A stretch of DNA of 64,000 bases from Norana najaformis (Eukaryota > Annelida > Clitellata > Crassiclitellata > Hormogastridae): contig OZ029920.1 of the NCBI GenBank assembly GCA_964023275.1, positions 1,520,572 through 1,584,571 on the forward strand, read 5' to 3'. The notes beneath the pieces are model-generated. The model saw nothing but the letters and a program-made list of their open reading frames with translations, was not told the DNA's origin and searched no databases. Positions 63,134 through 64,000 of the stretch are shown in pieces. The position numbers were made by a program, and so were the translations under genes. How positions within the stretch are numbered: the first letter of the stretch is position 1; every line of letters begins with the position of its first letter.

Positions 63134-63530
63134 AGAGGCGAAGCAAGAAGAAGTGGAGGAAGGAGGAGGAAAGGAACGACGCAGAAGAGGATGAGAAAAA
63201 GGTTAGATAGGAACAGGAGGAGGAAGAAGAAGAGGAAAAAGAGAAGGGAGAAGAGGAGGGACAACAAAGAGGAGATAGAGGAAAAGATGAAGGAAAAGGG
63301 ATACGAAAAGGAGAAGAAATAGACGGAAAAGTAGGAGCGAATTGAAGAAAAGAAGGAAGAAGGAAAATCATGAGAAGGAAGAGGAGCAGGAAGATGGAGA
63401 AGATAAGGAACGAAGGAAAAGCACGATAACGAGTAAAAGGCGGATGAGAGTAGGAAGGAAAACAAAGAGGTTTAAAGAAGAAAAATGATAAAGAGCAGAT
63501 GGAGGAATGAGAGATGGAGGAAGAGAAGGA
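63120..63530. repeat. GA-rich (purine) tract
   Basis: About 400 bp of AGGA/GAAG-rich sequence without a clean period. The Ser/Phe-rich minus-strand frames here are artefacts. Confidence 0.8.
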
Positions 63531-64000
63531 AACAGCTGTAAACGAAGGCGAGATAGAAAGCCCATCTGATGTCCATCGCGGTTTCATCATTCCTCGGTCG
63601 TCCTAATCATTGCTGATTCGGCCAGCGCCCGACGATCACCGAAATCAGTTCCCGTGTGTCGTGACATGATTCGCCGATCGACTCCCGTCAACCGCCGATA
63701 CATAGCGGATGTCAGACACGGCACATTTCCCCTTCAGTTATCTTATAGCTGCGCTGTGCGTCTTCTTTCAAACGCAGACCAACTGACCCGAATGTTTACG
63801 AGCTCAGGTCTCGGGACCTGATTGGTAAACAAAGATCTCATACGGGTGGAATACGGAATTGTATCTGGAATGGGCGAAAATTACTTCATCTCTTTCAATT
63901 GTGTGGAGAAACAAATGAAGGGCAGTTGATGTTTTAGATGCGATGCACTTTTTTTTGCTTTTATGTTTAACTGTAGATGTTTCTGTTTGTTTTGCCGGCT
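63531..64000. other. Nothing recognised
   Basis: Unique-looking sequence with moderate CpG. No exon can be supported. Confidence 0.35.

Overview
This is a window from an invertebrate animal genome. The genes have many exons with GT-AG introns. Between and inside them lie CR1/L2-like LINE fragments, tRNA-derived SINEs, DNA transposons, foldback elements and microsatellites. The families present (TRIM, BTB-BACK-PHR, a Na+/K+-ATPase alpha subunit, a neuropeptide GPCR, an Ig-domain membrane protein) fit a bilaterian such as a lophotrochozoan. The species cannot be fixed from the sequence, and nothing looks bacterial, organellar or viral.

Five protein-coding genes were assembled by matching splice sites, reading phase and family conservation. 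(1) Minus strand, 1-2471: a TRIM protein (RING, two B-boxes, coiled coil) spliced in frame to Kelch repeats that run off the left edge. (2) Minus strand, 11185-13198: two exons of a single-pass membrane protein with one Ig domain; its 5' end was not found. (3) Minus strand, 17581-19532: a BTB-BACK-PHR protein of the BTBD1/2/3/6 type, lacking its first exon. (4) Plus strand, 28788-45407: a complete 21-exon P-type ATPase of 1246 residues. It has the full length of a Na+/K+-ATPase alpha subunit plus a 230-residue N-terminal extension, and several cation-site residues are changed. (5) Minus strand, 48104-60736: a complete 3-exon neuropeptide receptor of 403 residues in the NPFF/SIFamide-like group, with one intron of about 11 kb.

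The rest is mostly repeats. 2472-11184 holds LINE remnants, including a broken reverse transcriptase at 8185-9778, and minisatellites. 13199-17580 holds a ~620-bp foldback element and a tRNA-SINE. 19533-28787 holds more LINE and SINE pieces and a 2.4-kb hAT element with an exact 8-bp target duplication. The ATPase introns are packed with LINE and SINE tails and simple repeats. 45408-60372 is mainly LINE ends, a deleted mariner element, and the large microsatellite-filled GPCR intron. 60737-64000 contains two large inverted repeats and no recognised gene.

The most interesting items are the ATPase with altered ion-binding residues and a new N-terminal region, and the TRIM-Kelch fusion. Three LINE lineages share a common 3' motif but carry different repeat tails. 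Tandem repeats often lie directly upstream of 3' splice sites; in one case the acceptor site is itself a unit of a tandem array.
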